A stretch of DNA of 57,864 nucleotides from Streptomyces sp. B93. Its GTDB lineage: Bacteria > Actinomycetota > Actinomycetes > Streptomycetales > Streptomycetaceae. Location: assembly GCF_018070565.1 (NCBI RefSeq), contig NZ_JAGPXL010000043.1, positions 1-57,864 of the forward strand, read 5' to 3'. Below the pieces are notes generated by a model that saw nothing but the letters and a program-made list of their open reading frames with translations, was not told where the DNA came from and made no database searches. Position numbers and translations under genes: made by a program. The number at the start of each line of letters is the position of its first letter. The first letter of the stretch is position 1. Shown piece after piece: positions 17,309 to 25,754 of the stretch.

Positions 17309-19108
17309 GTGAGCACGAGAACTGCACATTCGACATCCCGTAGGAAGGCGCTGCTGATCACCACCGTGGTGGGGCTGGCGGGCATCGTCCTGGCGTTCGC
17401 GGTGCCGCGCCTGCTCACCGCCGCCACGGGCCCGGACTGCGAGGTGCGCCTGGAGATCAGCTCCTCGACGGAGAAGGGGGAGCTTCTCGCTGAGATGGCC
17501 GACGACTACCGGAAGGCGGAACGCACCTTCGCCGACGGGCAGTGCGCCGAGGTCTCGGTGACCGAACTGACCTCGGGCAGCGCGATGGAGGCTCTCGCCC
17601 GGGGCTGGGACGAGAAGCACGAGGGCCGGCCCGAGCCGCAGGCGTGGACACCGACGTCATCGCTGTGGCTCGACCTGCTCGCCGAGCGGGCGGCGGCCTC
17701 GGACCGGGGCGTCCTGTCCGTCGGCGAGCCGGTGTCGCTGGCGACCAGCCCGCTGGCCATCGCCATGCCCAGGCCCATGGCCGAGGCGCTCGGATGGCCA
17801 AGCAAGCAGGTGGGCTGGCGTGACGTGCTGGCACTGACGGAGAAGGGCTGGGGCTCGCTCGGCCACCCCGAGTGGGGGAGCTTCCACCTGGGCAAGGACA
17901 ACCCGCACACCTCCACCTCCGGGCTCGCCGCGACCGTGGCCGCCTTCTACGCCGCGACCGGCCGCTCCAGCGACCTCACCTCGAAGGACGTGGCGACCGC
18001 CGGAACCCGCGACTTCGTCGCCGGTGTGGAGGCGGGAGTGCTGCACTACGCCTCCGACGCCACGGTCTACATGGCCAATCTCGCCGAGGCGGACGCCGAG
18101 GGCCAGGCGATGTCGTACGCCAGCGCCGTGCTCGTCCAGGAGCAGTTGATCCACCTCTACAACCAGGGAAGCCCCAAGGGCGACCCCGAGCTGATCGGCG
18201 AGGGCAGGAAGCCGAGGGTGCCCCTGGTGGCCGTGCACCCCTCCGACGGCACGCTGATGCTGGACCACCCGTTCGTCGTCCTGCCGTCGGCCAGCAAGGC
18301 GCAGCGGGCCGCCGCGGCGGACTTCCGCGCGTTCCTGCTCGACCGCGAACAGCAGCGACGTTTCCAGGAGATGGGCTTCCGCGACCACGCGGGCAACGCC
18401 GCGACCGCCCTGGCCGAGAGTGTGAGCCTGTCCGACGGCCACGAACTGTCACTCATCGACCCCCCGGCGCCCAAGGTGCTCGGCGAGATCCTGGACAGCT
18501 GGGACGACCTGCGCAAGAAGGCCCGGGTCACCCTCGTCATGGACGTGTCCGGCTCCATGAACCAGCCCGCGGGGAACGGCCGCAGCCGCCTCGAGGCCGC
18601 CAAGGAAGCGGCCATCAGTTCCCTGGACCAGTACCACGAGGACGACGAGGTCGGGCTGTGGGTGTTCTCCACCGAGACCGATGACCACCCGGACCAGCCC
18701 TACCGGGTGATCCTGCCGCCCGCGCCCATCGGCGGTGACAACAAGGCGCGGATGAGCGCCGCGATCAGAGGGCTGTCGGCCGAGGGCGGCACCGCCCTGT
18801 ACTCCTCCGTGCGGGCCGCGCACACCAGCATGCTCGAGGACCTGGATCCCGATCGGATCAACGCCCTGGTCGTCCTCACCGACGGCAAGAACGAATACCC
18901 CGCCGACAACGACCGGTCCGCCCTGCTGCGCGACATCGACGCCGACGCGATGGAACGCTCCGTGCGGGTCTTCACCGTGGCCTTCGGAGAGGAGGCCGAC
19001 TTCGACACGCTCACCGAGATCGCCGAAGCCTCCCGCGCCAGCTCGTACGACGCCCGGGACCCCGCACTGATCGACAAGGTGATGACGTCCGTCATCAGCA
19101 ACTTCTGA
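17309..19108 (+). CDS. membrane-anchored protein: solute-binding-like domain plus vWA domain
   Basis: 599 residues. A single helix (ALLITTVVGLAGIVLAFAVP) anchors the protein with its body outside. Residues about 45-390 resemble an extracellular solute-binding protein (LEISSSTEKGELLAEMADDYRK, SLATSPLAIAMPRPMAEALGW, ASAVLVQEQL, FRAFLLDREQQRRFQEMGFR). Residues about 400-595 form a von Willebrand A domain with an intact MIDAS, DVSGSM near residue 412, then GGTALYSS and VVLTDGKNEYP. The combination suggests ligand capture coupled to metal-dependent protein adhesion. GTG 17309 follows AAGGGGGA. The partner at 19123 is 14 bases downstream and probably cotranscribed. Confidence 0.88.
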   Translation: MSTRTAHSTSRRKALLITTVVGLAGIVLAFAVPRLLTAATGPDCEVRLEISSSTEKGELLAEMADDYRKAERTFADGQCAEVSVTELTSGSAMEALARGWDEKHEGRPEPQAWTPTSSLWLDLLAERAAASDRGVLSVGEPVSLATSPLAIAMPRPMAEALGWPSKQVGWRDVLALTEKGWGSLGHPEWGSFHLGKDNPHTSTSGLAATVAAFYAATGRSSDLTSKDVATAGTRDFVAGVEAGVLHYASDATVYMANLAEADAEGQAMSYASAVLVQEQLIHLYNQGSPKGDPELIGEGRKPRVPLVAVHPSDGTLMLDHPFVVLPSASKAQRAAAADFRAFLLDREQQRRFQEMGFRDHAGNAATALAESVSLSDGHELSLIDPPAPKVLGEILDSWDDLRKKARVTLVMDVSGSMNQPAGNGRSRLEAAKEAAISSLDQYHEDDEVGLWVFSTETDDHPDQPYRVILPPAPIGGDNKARMSAAIRGLSAEGGTALYSSVRAAHTSMLEDLDPDRINALVVLTDGKNEYPADNDRSALLRDIDADAMERSVRVFTVAFGEEADFDTLTEIAEASRASSYDARDPALIDKVMTSVISNF

Positions 19109-19122
19109 ACGGGGGTACGAGC

Positions 19123-19923
19123 ATGACGCAGCGCACCGACCAACTCACCGGCATCCTCGCCGCCCTTGTCCTGGGGACGGCGGGAGCGGTGGCCGCCGCC
19201 CTCGGCGGGGCCGCGTCCTGGGCCGTCCCCGTCACCGGTGCGGGGATCGGTGCCGCGGCCTTCGCCACCCACACCGCCACCACGCGCCGGCACCAGGCGG
19301 GCCGACGGACGCACACGAACAGCCACCGCGAGGGCGCGGGCCGGGCACCCGTGCCCAACGGGACGCCGCCCGCGGACGCCGCTCCCTGGCTGGCGCGGGC
19401 CGGGGCGGCCGCCGACACACTGCACAGGCACGCCCTCGCAGCCACCGGCACCGCCCTCGCCGCCCCTCTCACCGCCGCCGCCGACACCACCCGCGCCGCC
19501 GAGGAACAGCTCCGCACCCGTGCCGCGGCCCTCCGTGTCATCGACACCGCGGTGAACGACGCCACCCTGACCAACCTCGAACAGGAACGGCACCGCCTGG
19601 CGCGGGAGGCCGACACCGCCGCCTCCGGCCCCCTGCGGGACGCCAAGCGTGCCTCCGTGCGTGCCCTGGAGGAACGCATCGCCGCCCTGGAGCGCCTGAC
19701 CCGGCTGCGCGGTCTGCTCACCGCCACCCTGGAGGCCACCACCCTGAGCCTGGAGGCCGCCGCCGACCGCGGCACCGTCCTGCTCTCCCTCCAGACGGCA
19801 CAGGACGCGGGCGGCACACCGGTGGACCTCACCGCCCTCACCGACGAGCTGGAAGCCGTCCAGGCGGGACTCGACCGCCTGGACGACCTCAGCCGCACGA
19901 TGCGGGACGGGGGAGCGCCGTGA
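19123..19923 (+). CDS. membrane protein with long helical/coiled-coil region
   Basis: 266 residues. Two hydrophobic segments near the N-terminus (GILAALVLGTAGAVAAAL and AVPVTGAGIGAAAFA) form a hairpin, followed by a basic linker and about 170 residues of Ala/Leu/Glu/Arg-rich helix with heptad character. Examples are LEQERHRLAREADTAASG and RALEERIAALERLTRLRG. I do not recognise a catalytic family. The 14-base gap to the vWA gene and shared membrane location suggest the two proteins work together, perhaps with the coiled-coil on the cytoplasmic side. That is inference. Confidence 0.75.
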   Translation: MTQRTDQLTGILAALVLGTAGAVAAALGGAASWAVPVTGAGIGAAAFATHTATTRRHQAGRRTHTNSHREGAGRAPVPNGTPPADAAPWLARAGAAADTLHRHALAATGTALAAPLTAAADTTRAAEEQLRTRAAALRVIDTAVNDATLTNLEQERHRLAREADTAASGPLRDAKRASVRALEERIAALERLTRLRGLLTATLEATTLSLEAAADRGTVLLSLQTAQDAGGTPVDLTALTDELEAVQAGLDRLDDLSRTMRDGGAP

Positions 19924-19948
19924 GCGGGCAGCGCCGGTGCCCGGTGGC

Positions 19949-21148
19949 TCAGTCGAACGGGTCCAGGGTGAGGTTCGCCTGGCGGGGGTCGCCGTCGTGG
20001 ACGAGGGACTCGTGGTTGCCCACGTCGTCGAAGGCGAAGGCGTAGGCCTTGCCGTCGGCCATCCGGTCGTGGATGACCCGGGCGTAGTGGTTGGTCACGG
20101 CGTCCTGGTAGAAGCCCGCCGCCGAAGTGTCGGGCTGGTTGGGGTTGGTGAGCAGGGTGGAGCGGTGGAAGCCCGCGCACAGGGTGCGGGAGATGGGGCC
20201 GCGCACCTGGTCGTTGGGGGCGTCGAGGAGCCGGTGGCAGCCGAAGACGCTGGCGGCGTCCGGCTTCTGGAAACTGGTGACGACGGCGCCGGAGGAGTTG
20301 GTGAAGTTCATGACGCCGCCCGACACCCGGCCGAAGTACCTGACGTCGGGCCGGTCCCCGAACGGGGTCACCGTCAGGGTGGTCGTGGCGTACTTCTGCC
20401 AGACCCGGTTGATGTAGTCGTCCAGCACGGAGGCGGGGAGCGCCCCGGTCTCCACGCCGTAGGCCGGGGAGAGGGCGCGCAGCACGGTGCCGTCGGAGCG
20501 GGTCTGGATCAGCCCCGCCCAGCCGCCGGGCTGGGCGCGCAGCGCGTCGAGGACGCCGCGGTAGCCGCCCGCCTTGAGTCGTCCGGTGGTCAGGGTGCTG
20601 CCGTCGGCGCGCTGTACGCCCACCGAGTACGGCGCGGAGAACATGTCGACCTGGGTGCTGTTGAGCCACAGGCCGGAGTCGTTGAGGGTGTACTCCGACC
20701 AGTTGAAGAGGATGTTCCGGTTGGGGTCGCTCGGGTTCTGCACGGCGGGCTGGACCAGGCCGCCGGTGGCCAGTCTGAAGTCCAGCTTCTGCCCGTAGGA
20801 GAAGTAGATACGGCCGGAGAGCTTGGGGATGCGGATGGTCCTGGTCTGCCCGGCGGCGGGTCCGGCGATGGCCGCGTCGGGCGCGGGTACGGGCGGGTTG
20901 CCTCCGGCGGGCCAGGCGTGGAAGGTGCCTGCGGCGTCGGCCCAGCCCTGCTGACCGGTGGTCAGGGAGGTGCCGAGGACGTAGACGTGGACGGCGTCTC
21001 CACGGCCCGAGTTGTTGGTGAGCTGCAGGGGGATGGTGTCCGGGACCGCGGCCTCCGCGGTGGGTCCGGTGCCGAGGGTGAGGGCGGCGCCGAGCAGGGA
21101 CGCCGCCGCGGCGAGGGTCAGGAAGCGGTGTTTGAGGCTTGCGAGCAC
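19949..21148 (-). CDS. GH64 endo-beta-1,3-glucanase, secreted
   Basis: About 399 residues. The signal peptide (KHRFLTLAAAASLLGAAL, cleavage near AEAAV) is followed by a GH64 domain, the laminaripentaose-producing beta-1,3-glucanase family. Conserved parts include LQLTNNSGRGDAVHVYVLG, SGRIYFSYGQKLDF, NWSEYTLNDSGLWLNSTQVDMFS, SVFGCHRLLDAPN and YAFAFDDVGNHESLVHDG. It attacks fungal and plant beta-1,3-glucan outside the cell. No carbohydrate-binding module is attached. GTG 21146-21148 has GGAGG nine bases upstream and puts the signal peptide at the start; a longer open frame reaches 21250. A LacI-type operator precedes it. Confidence 0.93.
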   Translation of the reverse strand: MLASLKHRFLTLAAAASLLGAALTLGTGPTAEAAVPDTIPLQLTNNSGRGDAVHVYVLGTSLTTGQQGWADAAGTFHAWPAGGNPPVPAPDAAIAGPAAGQTRTIRIPKLSGRIYFSYGQKLDFRLATGGLVQPAVQNPSDPNRNILFNWSEYTLNDSGLWLNSTQVDMFSAPYSVGVQRADGSTLTTGRLKAGGYRGVLDALRAQPGGWAGLIQTRSDGTVLRALSPAYGVETGALPASVLDDYINRVWQKYATTTLTVTPFGDRPDVRYFGRVSGGVMNFTNSSGAVVTSFQKPDAASVFGCHRLLDAPNDQVRGPISRTLCAGFHRSTLLTNPNQPDTSAAGFYQDAVTNHYARVIHDRMADGKAYAFAFDDVGNHESLVHDGDPRQANLTLDPFD

Positions 21149-21213
21149 TCTTCGCACCTCCGTGGGGGTGTGCGTGCGTGGGGGGATCACCGGTCCGTTG
21201 GTCCGGACCACTG

Positions 21214-21227
21214 TGAGAGCGCTCTCA
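21214..21227. promoter_or_regulatory. LacI-family operator TGAGAGCGCTCTCA
   Basis: A perfect 14-base palindrome with the central AGCGCT typical of LacI-family sugar regulators in Streptomyces (CebR and similar sites read TGGGAGCGCTCCCA). It lies 65 bases upstream of the glucanase GTG, so it probably makes the gene inducible by beta-glucan oligosaccharides. Confidence 0.75.
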
Positions 21228-21390
21228 GAATCCCGCCGGGACGCGTGCATGTCAATGAAGGGGGCGCGGCCGACTTCCCCCTTCGGGCCTACGTCTTCGC
21301 GTCCCTTGGGCCCCGGGTCAGCGCGCTCTACGGACGCCGCCTCCCGGCGCCCGGGTTCGCGATCTGGTGCCCCGGGGAGCCTGCGTTCTG

Positions 21391-21460
21391 GCGCTTCCGG
21401 GCTCGCGTCCCCGGGACCCGCGTCCCCGGACCTGCGCTTCCGGGCCCGCGTCCCCGGACC
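21391..21460. repeat. imperfect GC-rich direct repeats
   Basis: A 27-base unit beginning GCGCTTCCGGGC occurs at 21391-21417 and again at 21434-21460, and CGCGTCCCCGG recurs three times in and between them. The block fills the 240-base gap between the glucanase and the YciO-type gene; no gene is seen in it. Confidence 0.6.
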
Positions 21461-21517
21461 GGCGTCCCAGGGCCCGCCTCCCCGCGTTCCCGGGGCCCCG
21501 AGCCCGCCCCCCCGCGC

Positions 21518-22138
21518 CTACTCGAACCGCGAAGGATCGCCCGCCCCGCGTCGTACGATCTCCGCCTCGCCCCCGGAGAAGTCGATGACCGTCGTCGGCT
21601 CGGTGCCGCAGTCCCCGGAGTCCACCACCGCGTCCAGCGCGTGGTCGAGCCGGTCCTTGATCTCCCAGCCCTGGGTCATCGGCTCGTCCTCGTCGGGCAG
21701 CAGCAGCGTGCTGGAGAGCAGCGGCTCGCCGAGGGCGTGGAGCAGCGCCTGGGCGACGACATGGTCCGGGATGCGCACCCCGACGGTCTTCTTCTTGGGG
21801 TGCTGGAGCATCCGCGGCACCTCCTTCGTCGCCGGGAGGATGAAGGTGTAGCTGCCCGGTGTCGCGGCCTTGATCGCCCGGAAGACGTCGTTGTCCACCC
21901 GTACGAACTGGCCCAGCTGGGCGAAGTCCTGGCACACCAGGGTGAAGTGGTGCCGGTCGTCCAGTTGCCGGATCGTCCGGATCCGCTCCATGCCGGTCCG
22001 GCTGCCGAGGCGGCAGCCCAGCGCGTAGCAGGAGTCCGTCGGGTAGGCGATCAGCGCGTCCGCGCGGACGCTGTCGGCGATCTGGCCGATGGAGCGCGGC
22101 TGGGGGTTGTCCGGGTGCACGTCGTAGTACTTGGCCAT
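21518..22138 (-). CDS. YciO/Sua5 family (threonylcarbamoyl-AMP synthase-like) protein
   Basis: 206 residues, the length of YciO rather than full Sua5. It has the YrdC fold with the nucleotide/RNA-binding surface motifs YPTDSCYALGC, RIRTIRQLDDRHHFTLVC, GSYTFILPATKEVPRML, KKTVGVRIPDH and TTVIDFSGG. The YrdC/Sua5 family makes threonylcarbamoyl-AMP for tRNA t6A; YciO members are paralogues of uncertain role. A separate Sua5 gene is likely elsewhere, so an accessory function is possible. ATG 22136-22138. Divergent from the MarR gene at 22256. Confidence 0.9.
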   Translation of the reverse strand: MAKYYDVHPDNPQPRSIGQIADSVRADALIAYPTDSCYALGCRLGSRTGMERIRTIRQLDDRHHFTLVCQDFAQLGQFVRVDNDVFRAIKAATPGSYTFILPATKEVPRMLQHPKKKTVGVRIPDHVVAQALLHALGEPLLSSTLLLPDEDEPMTQGWEIKDRLDHALDAVVDSGDCGTEPTTVIDFSGGEAEIVRRGAGDPSRFE

Positions 22139-22201
22139 CCGCCGAGCTTATGCCCGAGCGCCCGCCACCGGGCGCGGACCTGCCCGGCCGGCCAACATGT
22201 C

Positions 22202-22248
22202 TATGGCCTCATACCTTTTTGACTTGGCTATGAAGTCATACCTACCCT
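22202..22248 (+). promoter_or_regulatory. promoter with twin operator upstream of marR gene
   Basis: TATGGCCTCATACCT at 22202-22216 and TATGAAGTCATACCT at 22229-22243 are direct repeats 27 bases apart; the second contains the palindrome TATGA-AG-TCATA. Between them lies TTGACT (22219-22224), and TACCCT (22243-22248) follows after 18 bases. The -10 ends seven bases before the ATG, which predicts a leaderless mRNA under autorepression. Confidence 0.6.
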
Positions 22249-22255
22249 TTCCGCC

Positions 22256-22729
22256 ATGCCCCGATCCAGCGCGCCCCGCCGGGACGTCGACCGCACAGCC
22301 TCCGAGCTGGCGGCCGTCCTGCCCGCGCTGCACCGGGCGCTGGACCGGCTGGTCGCGCGGGACTACCCGCACCCCAAGCCGCCCGAGGGACAGCTCGCCC
22401 TGCTGCGGTTCGTCCGGCAGTGCGAGGGCGCCACCGTCCGCCAGGCCGCCGAGGCGCTGCTGATGAAGCCGAACAACGTCAGCGCGCTCGTCTCCCAGCT
22501 CACCGAAGAGGGGCTGCTGGAGCGCCGCCGGGACACCGCCGACAAGCGGATCGCGCACCTGCACCTCACGCCCACCTCCCGGCGCCGACTCGCCGAGGTC
22601 CGCGAGCTGGAGGTCGCCCACCTCACCGAGGCACTGCTGACCCTCACCGAGGGCGAACTGGACGCCCTCGGTTCCGTGCCCGGCGCCCTCACCTCGCTCA
22701 CGCGCGGGCTGCGCCCCGCCGCCCACTGA
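22256..22729 (+). CDS. MarR family transcriptional regulator
   Basis: 157 residues. The winged helix reads ATVRQAAEALLMKPNNVSALVSQLTEEGLLERR with wing DTADKRIAHLHLTPTSRRRL. The flanking helices are typical of MarR dimers. It should bind the twin operator just upstream and control the downstream gene, once an MFS efflux pump. No ribosome-binding site is found before ATG 22256, in keeping with leaderless translation. The inducer is probably a small aromatic or lipophilic compound, as for other MarR-pump pairs; this is inference. Confidence 0.9.
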   Translation: MPRSSAPRRDVDRTASELAAVLPALHRALDRLVARDYPHPKPPEGQLALLRFVRQCEGATVRQAAEALLMKPNNVSALVSQLTEEGLLERRRDTADKRIAHLHLTPTSRRRLAEVRELEVAHLTEALLTLTEGELDALGSVPGALTSLTRGLRPAAH

Positions 22730-22807
22730 GCCGTTCTCACCTCCCTGCGGGGGCGCGACACCGCGCCCCGCACCTCTCCGCAACCCCTCGGGAGACAAGG
22801 CACCCTC

Positions 22808-23095
22808 ATGTCGTCCACGTCCGTGGATCACTCCGGCGCGCCCGCACGTCCCGACGTGCGGTCGCCCACCCCCGGCCGCCTCAGGTCCAACCCCTGGCTC
22901 ACCCTCTGCGCGGTCGCGTTCGGCCTGTTCACCTCCATGCCCGCCCAGCTGAGGGCGGCCGTCGTCGAGGGCAGCGGACAGGCCTTCATGAACGGGATGC
23001 GCACCGGCCTCGTGGTCACCGGCGTCCTCTGCCTCGTCGGCGTGGTGCTCGCCGCCGTCGGCATCCGCACCGACTCCGCCGACCGGTCCCACTGA
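22808..23095 (+). CDS. internally deleted DHA2-type MFS transporter, two helices left
   Basis: A 95-residue membrane protein. Residues 1-42 (PGRLRSNPWLTLCAVAFGLFT) match the start of DHA2 drug/proton antiporters up to the first transmembrane helix. The rest (AFMNGMRTGLVVTGVLCLVGVVLAAVGIR) matches their very last helix and tail. All helices between are missing without loss of frame, so about 1.2 kb has been lost. ATG 22808 follows GGGAGACAAGG. It sits where MarR-regulated pumps normally sit. It may be a decayed gene or a small membrane protein with a new role. Confidence 0.6.
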   Translation: MSSTSVDHSGAPARPDVRSPTPGRLRSNPWLTLCAVAFGLFTSMPAQLRAAVVEGSGQAFMNGMRTGLVVTGVLCLVGVVLAAVGIRTDSADRSH

Positions 23096-23104
23096 CGCGT
23101 ACGC

Positions 23105-23130
23105 CGGTGCCCGGCACCCTCCGGGCACCG
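23105..23130 (+). terminator. intrinsic terminator hairpin
   Basis: A perfect 10-base stem, CGGTGCCCGG and CCGGGCACCG, with a six-base loop begins nine bases after the stop at 23095. It closes the marR-transporter unit. Confidence 0.7.
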
Positions 23131-23226
23131 CCGTCCCGCGACCGCGCGTCCGGTGGCGTTGTCGGTGCCGTGAGGTACGGTCCCGGGATGTACCGAGGTC
23201 AGGACCGGGAGCGAGGAGCAAGCGCC

Positions 23227-24750
23227 ATGGCCGGCCAACAGGACGGGGCCGTTCCGCACGGCGCACCCGGGGGGTCCCGGCCGACCTGGGCCGAGGAACT
23301 CCTCGACCATCTGCGCCCCGGCGGCCGCGACGTGGGCAGGGTCTGCGCCTGGCTCGCGCAGGCCGCCGACGCCGAGGTCTCCCTCACCGACGACACCGGC
23401 ACCCTGCTCGCCGGTACGCCCCTCCCGCTCGACGAGGACCTCGTCGCCGACCTCACCACCGGCCGGGTCGCCGCCGCCGCGTGGGCCGAACGGGGCCGCC
23501 ATCTGCGGCTCGTCGGCGTGGCGCTGCCGCCCCCGGCCGGTTCGGGTGTGCTCGCCGTCGCCCGCCCCCGGCCCTTCGACCGGAGCACCGCCGAGATGGT
23601 CACCCACACCGCGGGCGTCGTCGACGTACTGCTGCGCGCCCGGGAGACCACCGCCGCCGGACTCCGCCTGGAGCGCGCCGCGGCCGACCTGCGCCTGGCC
23701 ATCCTCCAGCTGCTGATGGTCGAGGACATCGTCTCCGCCCGCCGGGTCGCCGCCGGACTCTGGCCCGGCCTCCTCGACACCGACACCGCCTGCGTCTACG
23801 TCGCCGAGAGCCGCCCCGGCGACCGCGACCGGCTCGCCGAGGAGTGCCTCGACGCCACCGGCGAACGCGCGCTGGTGGTGCGCTGCCCCGCCATGGCCCA
23901 GCACGTGATCGTCCTGACCCCCGGCGAGGCGGAGGCCGACGCCCTGCGGGGACTCGTCGGCCGCCGCCCGCACACCTACCTCGGCGGCAGCGCCCGGCAG
24001 TGCCTCGTCCAGACCGCCACCGCCTACGGACAGGCCGTCAGCGCCCTCGCCGTCGCCCGCTTCCGCCCCGACAAGGCCGCGGTGTACGCCGAACGAAGCC
24101 ACCCCGAGCGCCTGATGGACCCCGCGGCGCTGCGCGCCTGGACGGCCCGCGTCCTGCGCCCGCTGGACGCCCTGCCGCACCACACCCGTGCCGAACTGCT
24201 CGCCACCACCCGGCTTGGCCTGGAGTTCACGGCGGTGAGCACCGCCAAGATCCTCGGCGTCAGCCGCAACACCGTCCGCGCCCGCATGGACCGCGTCGAG
24301 GGCCTGCTGCGCACCGACTTCTCCGACCTCACCGTCCGCGCCGCCGTCCAGCTCGCGCTGAACACCGAGGTCGCCCTGACCGCCGTACCGGAGGGCGACG
24401 GCGCCGCGGACTGCCCCGCGCTCGGCGATCTGCTGGCCACCCCCGCCGTCCGCGCCTGGGCGGCCGAACTGCTGTGCCGCCTGGAGCGCGACGCCCGCGA
24501 CCTGCGCCGCACCCTGTGCGGCTGGATCGCCGCCGGGGGCAACGCCGAACGCGCCGCGCAGCTGCTCGGCGTCCACCCGCAGACCGTCCGCGAACACGTC
24601 CGCAGCGCCGAACCCGTCCTGGAGCGCCAGCTGCTGACCTCCGGAACCGACCTCTACGAGATCGTGCTGGCCCATCTCGCCCTCGGTGACCTCGAACGAC
24701 CGGTGCTCCCCGGGCGGGAACCGGGCGTCGAACCCGGCAATACGGACTGA
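23227..24750 (+). CDS. PucR-like transcriptional regulator with two C-terminal HTH motifs
   Basis: 507 residues. The N-terminal half resembles a sensory GAF-like domain (AEVSLTDDTGTLLAG, PFDRSTAEMVTHTAG). A central region follows, then a PucR-type helix-turn-helix (FTAVSTAKILGVSRNTVRAR, near residues 336-356) and about 100 residues later a second one (ERAAQLLGVHPQTVREHVRS). Duplicate HTH elements in one chain are typical of a Streptomyces group of large regulators. ATG 23227 is favoured by GAGGAG ten bases upstream; ATG 23188 is in frame too. It is downstream of the terminator at 23105 and probably independent. Ligand and targets are unknown. Confidence 0.8.
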   Translation: MAGQQDGAVPHGAPGGSRPTWAEELLDHLRPGGRDVGRVCAWLAQAADAEVSLTDDTGTLLAGTPLPLDEDLVADLTTGRVAAAAWAERGRHLRLVGVALPPPAGSGVLAVARPRPFDRSTAEMVTHTAGVVDVLLRARETTAAGLRLERAAADLRLAILQLLMVEDIVSARRVAAGLWPGLLDTDTACVYVAESRPGDRDRLAEECLDATGERALVVRCPAMAQHVIVLTPGEAEADALRGLVGRRPHTYLGGSARQCLVQTATAYGQAVSALAVARFRPDKAAVYAERSHPERLMDPAALRAWTARVLRPLDALPHHTRAELLATTRLGLEFTAVSTAKILGVSRNTVRARMDRVEGLLRTDFSDLTVRAAVQLALNTEVALTAVPEGDGAADCPALGDLLATPAVRAWAAELLCRLERDARDLRRTLCGWIAAGGNAERAAQLLGVHPQTVREHVRSAEPVLERQLLTSGTDLYEIVLAHLALGDLERPVLPGREPGVEPGNTD

Positions 24751-24945
24751 CCTGTGCACGGTTGAGCCCTCGGCGGGCCGAAGCGGGCACCGGCACGATT
24801 CACAACCGCTGCGTTCACCACGTAAGTTCGACGAGTCCGCGGGGGCACGACCGGAACGGGGGACCGGTCGCGCCCCCGGTCCGGGGCCATGGGGACGCCG
24901 CCCGCACCCGGGGGAACGACCCGGGTGGGCTCTCGTCCGCCGGCC

Positions 24946-25443
24946 TCACGGCGGAGGGGGACCAGTGAGCCCCTCCGACCGGCTCATCGGCTCCAGCACG
25001 GCGAGGGTGCCGTTGGCCTGTCGCAGGGCGAGTTCCAGGGTGACCGGGGCGTGCAGTGCCCCCGAACCGTCCGGCGGGATCACCCACTCCAGGAAGCGCG
25101 AGGGCCGGTACGGCGGCGGCACCGCCACCCACGCACCGCTGCTCGCATGGCGCAGCCCCGCGCCGATCCAGCGGCTGTCCGGGTCCGGCGGCAGGAAGAA
25201 GCCCACCCGGTGGGCGGCCGTGTCCACCAGGGTGGGGCCGGGCACCGGCAGGGACGGCCGCCACAGCAGGTCCAGGGTGAGCAGGCCCAGCCGGTCGGGC
25301 ACGCTCACCAGGTCCCAGTAGCGGCCCGCCTCCAGCAGGGCGACGCCCTCGCCCTGGTCCCAGCCCCGTTTGCAGGCTCGTGGATCGGATGCCGCCGCAG
25401 CGAGCCACTCCACGCCGCGCGTCCACATCGCATTGCTCATCAT
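24946..25443 (-). CDS. conserved hypothetical protein, prim-pol N-terminus-like
   Basis: 165 residues. The pattern WLAAAASDPRACKRGW, GVALLEAGRYWDLVSVP, VDTAAHRVGFFLPP, WIGAGLRHASSGAWVAVPPP and WVIPPDGSGALHAPVTLELAL matches a Streptomyces family often annotated as related to the N-terminus of bifunctional DNA primase/polymerase proteins. The catalytic Asp/His residues of true prim-pols are not evident. No membrane or signal segment. Start ATG 25441-25443. Function is not known. Divergent from the small gene at 25755. Confidence 0.75.
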   Translation of the reverse strand: MMSNAMWTRGVEWLAAAASDPRACKRGWDQGEGVALLEAGRYWDLVSVPDRLGLLTLDLLWRPSLPVPGPTLVDTAAHRVGFFLPPDPDSRWIGAGLRHASSGAWVAVPPPYRPSRFLEWVIPPDGSGALHAPVTLELALRQANGTLAVLEPMSRSEGLTGPPPP

Positions 25444-25598
25444 CGACTCCGGCTCACCGTCCGATACGTCTGCATCGCTCCCTCAACTCCCCGCGCGGGC
25501 ATATGCATGCTGGTAGATATTTCTAGGTGGCGGAAGGGGTGGCGAAGCCTGGCGAATTGCCGAAGCGTTCCGTCTCCGGGGGTGCGTTCGACGGCGCT

Positions 25599-25623
25599 GT
25601 GTGCGTGCGAGGAGGGCGGGTAC
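25599..25623 (+). promoter_or_regulatory. SigB-type promoter
   Basis: GTGTG at 25599-25603, a 14-base spacer and GGGTAC at 25618-25623 match GNNTN(14-16)GGGTA(C/T), the promoter class of the Streptomyces SigB/F/G/H family. It would give a leader of about 125 bases to the gene at 25755. Confidence 0.6.
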
Positions 25624-25754
25624 CCGGGCGGCGCCGAGGTCCGCCGCCGCCCGTCCGGGAGCCGCTGACCGGACCGGACGGGATGGGCCCGGACCCGGAA
25701 CGCGAACGCAAGCGCGGTCACACGCGAGAGACGAACCTCAAGGAGGAGGCCCGC

